Positions 3,066 through 5,061 of a stretch of DNA of 5,061 nt are shown piece by piece. Location of the stretch: the NCBI GenBank assembly GCA_038230695.1, contig JBBRMT010000293.1:1-5061 (forward strand), given 5' to 3'. Source of the stretch: QHBQ01 sp038230695. GTDB lineage: Bacteria > Chloroflexota > Chloroflexia > QHBQ01. The translations under genes were made by a program, and so were the position numbers. Below the pieces are notes generated by a model. That model was not told the origin of the DNA. It was given only the letters and a program-made list of their open reading frames with translations, and did not search any database. Within the stretch, counting starts at the first letter, position 1, and each line of letters begins with the position of its first letter.

Positions 3066-5061
3066 ATGTCGAACGACAATCAGAGCGGCAGCAGCAACGA
3101 CTACGGCGGCGTGAGTGGCGGGGTTAACGACTGGGGCGGCGTGGGCGGCAGCGTCAACACTGGCCCCGGCACGCAGAATATCTACTATGGCAGCCCGCCG
3201 GGGGTAGGCACCGAAGCGACCCGCCGCGTGGCCCAGCATCAGCCTGAAGGCGAGCGCCCGCCGATAGGCCGCGCCAGCGAGTTGCAGAAGGTGCAGGCCG
3301 CGCTGGACCGCCAACCCTGCCTCGCCATCGTCGGGGTGGGCGGCATCGGCAAGAGTACCCTCGCCGATCTGCACGCCCGCGCCGCCAGCTACACCGCCCG
3401 CTGCTGGCGCAACCTGCACCACAACCCCAACTTCGCCGACTTCGTGCAAGCCGCGCTTGCCAGCCTCGGAATTGCCTTCAAACCCGCCGAAATGCCCCCA
3501 CCTCAGGAACAGGCCGAGTACCTGGTGGGCATCCTGCGCGACCACCCCGACCACCACCTGCTGCTGGTACTCAACAACTTCGAGAGCGTGATGCAGGAGT
3601 CCAGTCCCGAACTCGGCTGGGCCGAATTTCTAGAGCTGGCGGGCCGACTGGGCCACAGCCACCTGCTGCTCACCACCCGCCACCTGCCGCTGGTGCGTGG
3701 GCGCAAGCTGCCCAGCCTCGACCTGCATGGGCTGAACTCTGCCGACGGCGTGGCCCTGCTCGAGCAGCAGAACGTCGCGGGCGAAACCGCCGACCTGCAA
3801 GAAGCGGTGCGGCGGGCAGGCGGCCATCCCCTCGCCCTCGTCTTCCTCAGCGAACTGGCCGACGAGGGCTATAGCATCGCCGACCTGCTGCGCGAACCGA
3901 TCTGGGACGAGCGTATCGCCGAGCGGCTGCTGGATCGCATCTACCAGTCTCTACCCGTCGCCCAGCAGCACACCTTGCAATACTTCAGCCTGTTCGAGCA
4001 ACCCACCAGGCCAGAGGTGGTGGCTGGCACGCTGGCGAACCTGCCTGCTGAACTCCTCCCCCAATCTCCGGGGGAGGCTAATCCACCCCTCCCCCCATCT
4101 CGGGGGGAGGTTAATCCACCCCTCCCCCCATCTAAGGGGGAGGTTGGGAGGGGGGTTGCGTGGGATAAGGACACAATCCGCCACCACGCCGAGACACTTG
4201 CCGCCCGCAGCCTGCTGGACAGCCGTGCTGGTCACTACAGCGCCCACCCGATCGTGCGCGACTACGCCCATAAGAAGTTGACCGACCCCGCCGCCCACCA
4301 CCGCGCCGCCGCTGCCTACTGCCAGAGCCTCTACACCCGCGATGCCCGCACCGACCCGCCGCGCACGGTGGTCGAGCTACAACCGCTGCTCGATGCCTTC
4401 GACCAACTCTGCGCCACTGGCGATTTCGATGATGCCGACACGGTGATGAAAGGTACACCGCTGGAATATATGAGCGGTGGCGACTGGATTACCCTTAATG
4501 ACTTGCTGCTGCGCTGGGGCGAGTTTAGCAGGCTGGTGACGCTGCTGGAGCGCGTGGTCAATGCCCCGCCCGACACGCTGCTGGCTGGCTTCCGCGCTGG
4601 GGCAATGGGCAACCTGGGCCTTGCGTATGACGCGCTGGGCGATTACCCCAAAGCCATCGAGTACCACAACCGTTCGCTAGCGATTGCGGAGCAGATTGGC
4701 GACCGCCAGGGGCAGGCCATCAGCCTCGGCAACCTGGGCAATGCGTATCACTCGCTGGGCGACTACCCCAAAGCCATCGAGTACCACAACCGTTCACTGG
4801 CGATTGAGGAGCAGATTGGCGACATTGCCGGGCAGGCCCGCAGCATCGGCAACCTGGGCAATGCGTATTACTCGCTGGGCGATTACCCCAAAGCCATCGA
4901 GTACCACAACCGTTCACTGGCGATTAAGGAGCAGATTGGCGACCGCCAGGGGCAGGCCAACAGCCTCGGCAACTTGGGCAGTGCGTATGACGCGCTGGGC
5001 GATTACGCCAAAGCCATCGAGTACCACAACCGTCAGCTTGCGATTGCGGAGCAGATTGGCG
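3066..5061 (+). CDS. STAND NTPase: NB-ARC plus tetratricopeptide repeats (3' end beyond window)
   Basis: An open frame of 665 codons with no stop, running off the right edge. Residues 1-46 are Gly/Asn/Ser-rich with a 10-residue duplication. The NB-ARC module follows: IGR at 67-69, P-loop GVGGIGKST at 90-98 (K96), Walker B region LLLVLNNFE at 165-173, sensor-like LLLTTR at 200-205, and GGHPLAL at 252-258. A winged-helix region (about 290-400) ends in HPIVRDYA (394-401), similar to the closing motif of AP-ATPases, and is broken at about 330-364 by a repeat-encoded Pro/Gly-rich insert. From residue 515 come 40-residue TPRs (G-N-L-G-x-A-Y-x-x-L-G-D-Y). STAND proteins are ATP-dependent signalling switches: the repeats sense a ligand and the NTPase oligomerises. 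Bacterial relatives serve as regulators or in antiviral and self/nonself conflict. No N-terminal effector is seen; one may lie after the TPRs. Odd points are Asn170 for Walker B Asp and the insert. Architecture is secure; biological role is not known. Confidence 0.88.
   Translation, partial: MSNDNQSGSSNDYGGVSGGVNDWGGVGGSVNTGPGTQNIYYGSPPGVGTEATRRVAQHQPEGERPPIGRASELQKVQAALDRQPCLAIVGVGGIGKSTLADLHARAASYTARCWRNLHHNPNFADFVQAALASLGIAFKPAEMPPPQEQAEYLVGILRDHPDHHLLLVLNNFESVMQESSPELGWAEFLELAGRLGHSHLLLTTRHLPLVRGRKLPSLDLHGLNSADGVALLEQQNVAGETADLQEAVRRAGGHPLALVFLSELADEGYSIADLLREPIWDERIAERLLDRIYQSLPVAQQHTLQYFSLFEQPTRPEVVAGTLANLPAELLPQSPGEANPPLPPSRGEVNPPLPPSKGEVGRGVAWDKDTIRHHAETLAARSLLDSRAGHYSAHPIVRDYAHKKLTDPAAHHRAAAAYCQSLYTRDARTDPPRTVVELQPLLDAFDQLCATGDFDDADTVMKGTPLEYMSGGDWITLNDLLLRWGEFSRLVTLLERVVNAPPDTLLAGFRAGAMGNLGLAYDALGDYPKAIEYHNRSLAIAEQIGDRQGQAISLGNLGNAYHSLGDYPKAIEYHNRSLAIEEQIGDIAGQARSIGNLGNAYYSLGDYPKAIEYHNRSLAIKEQIGDRQGQANSLGNLGSAYDALGDYAKAIEYHNRQLAIAEQIG
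3096..3155 (+). repeat. Duplicated 30-bp unit in the Gly-rich head
   Basis: Two adjacent 30-bp segments (3096-3125 and 3126-3155) encode NDYGGVSGGV and NDWGGVGGSV, followed by a third Asn. The DNA units are similar but clearly diverged. The product is low-complexity and probably flexible. Confidence 0.65.
4055..4158 (+). repeat. In-frame GC-rich palindromic repeat inside the STAND gene
   Basis: Two 33-nt units (4080-4112 and 4113-4145) match at 31 of 33 bases, and a partial third precedes them (4056-4079). Each can form a strong hairpin: 8 bp at 4055-4062/4070-4077, 9 bp at 4088-4096/4102-4110, 8 bp at 4121-4128/4136-4143, all nearly pure G:C with loops of 5-7 nt. A trailing GGGAGGGGGGTT can pair with the upstream pyrimidine-rich arm. 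Because 33 is a multiple of three, the frame stays open and encodes NPPLPPSRGEV and NPPLPPSKGEV, unlike the flanking globular protein. This resembles dispersed intergenic palindromic elements that occasionally invade genes; inverted-repeat boundaries and target duplication are not clear to me. Confidence 0.8.
4608..5061 (+). repeat. Tandem 120-bp TPR-encoding repeats
   Basis: Units begin at 4608, 4728, 4848 and 4968, exactly 120 bp apart, and the last is cut by the window edge. Copies two and three differ at 12 of 120 positions by my count. The segment encoding LGDYPKAIEYHNR is almost the same base for base in all copies, synonymous sites included (copy four has Ala for Pro), which points to recent duplication or gene conversion. 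Variation is concentrated at the residue after GxAY, the residue before EQIG, and the GDRQGQA region. Confidence 0.92.

Noticed and set aside
2898..3557. Minus-strand open frame of 219 codons
   Set aside because: It lies antisense to the Nudix 3' end and the NB-ARC P-loop region, has no recognisable domain, and is explained by the GC-rich third codon positions of the plus-strand gene.
3951..4301. Minus-strand frames with repeated WGEGW-like peptides
   Set aside because: These are the reverse translation of the GC-rich palindromic repeat and not a gene; the plus-strand STAND frame explains the region.
4608..5061. Noncoding satellite or CRISPR array with a 120-bp period
   Set aside because: The period is a multiple of three and the frame encodes canonical TPR motifs continuous with the NB-ARC protein.

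Overview
The window is GC-rich bacterial DNA with tightly packed genes, pyrimidine-poor Shine-Dalgarno sites and strong GC bias at third codon positions. The gene content best fits a Chloroflexota (green non-sulfur) bacterium: a PimA-like glycosyltransferase next to a CDP-alcohol phosphatidyltransferase, a Nudix hydrolase with the extra N-terminal domain, and a large NB-ARC/TPR protein carrying an in-frame GC-rich repeat. This assignment is an inference from protein style only; no rRNA or marker gene is present.

Left half, minus strand (about 2300 down to 1): rdgB (nucleotide-pool housecleaning), then a PimA-type GT4 glycosyltransferase, then the N-terminal half of a CDP-alcohol phosphatidyltransferase that runs off the left edge. 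The last two plausibly make and mannosylate (or otherwise glycosylate) a phosphatidylinositol-type lipid. A good extended -10 promoter overlaps the rdgB stop codon and should let the lipid genes be transcribed without rdgB. The 115-nt gap between the glycosyltransferase and the phosphatidyltransferase holds two facing arrays of heptamer repeats that form a large imperfect inverted repeat.

Right half, plus strand: a Nudix hydrolase diverges from rdgB across a gap of under 90 nt. After a second short heptamer array and a candidate extended -10 promoter comes a large open frame (3066 to the right edge, 665 codons without a stop). It encodes a STAND-type NTPase: a short Gly/Asn/Ser-rich head with a 10-residue duplication, an NB-ARC module, a winged-helix region interrupted by an in-frame GC-rich palindromic repeat, and then near-identical 40-residue TPRs that continue past the window.

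The most unusual points are in the STAND gene: Asn replaces the expected Walker B Asp, a hairpin-forming 33-nt repeat has been absorbed into the coding sequence, the TPR units are nearly identical at DNA level, and no effector domain is visible at the N terminus. Three of the five genes appear to start at TTG. No stretch over 300 bases lacks a gene, and I saw no tRNA, rRNA, CRISPR array or transposase.
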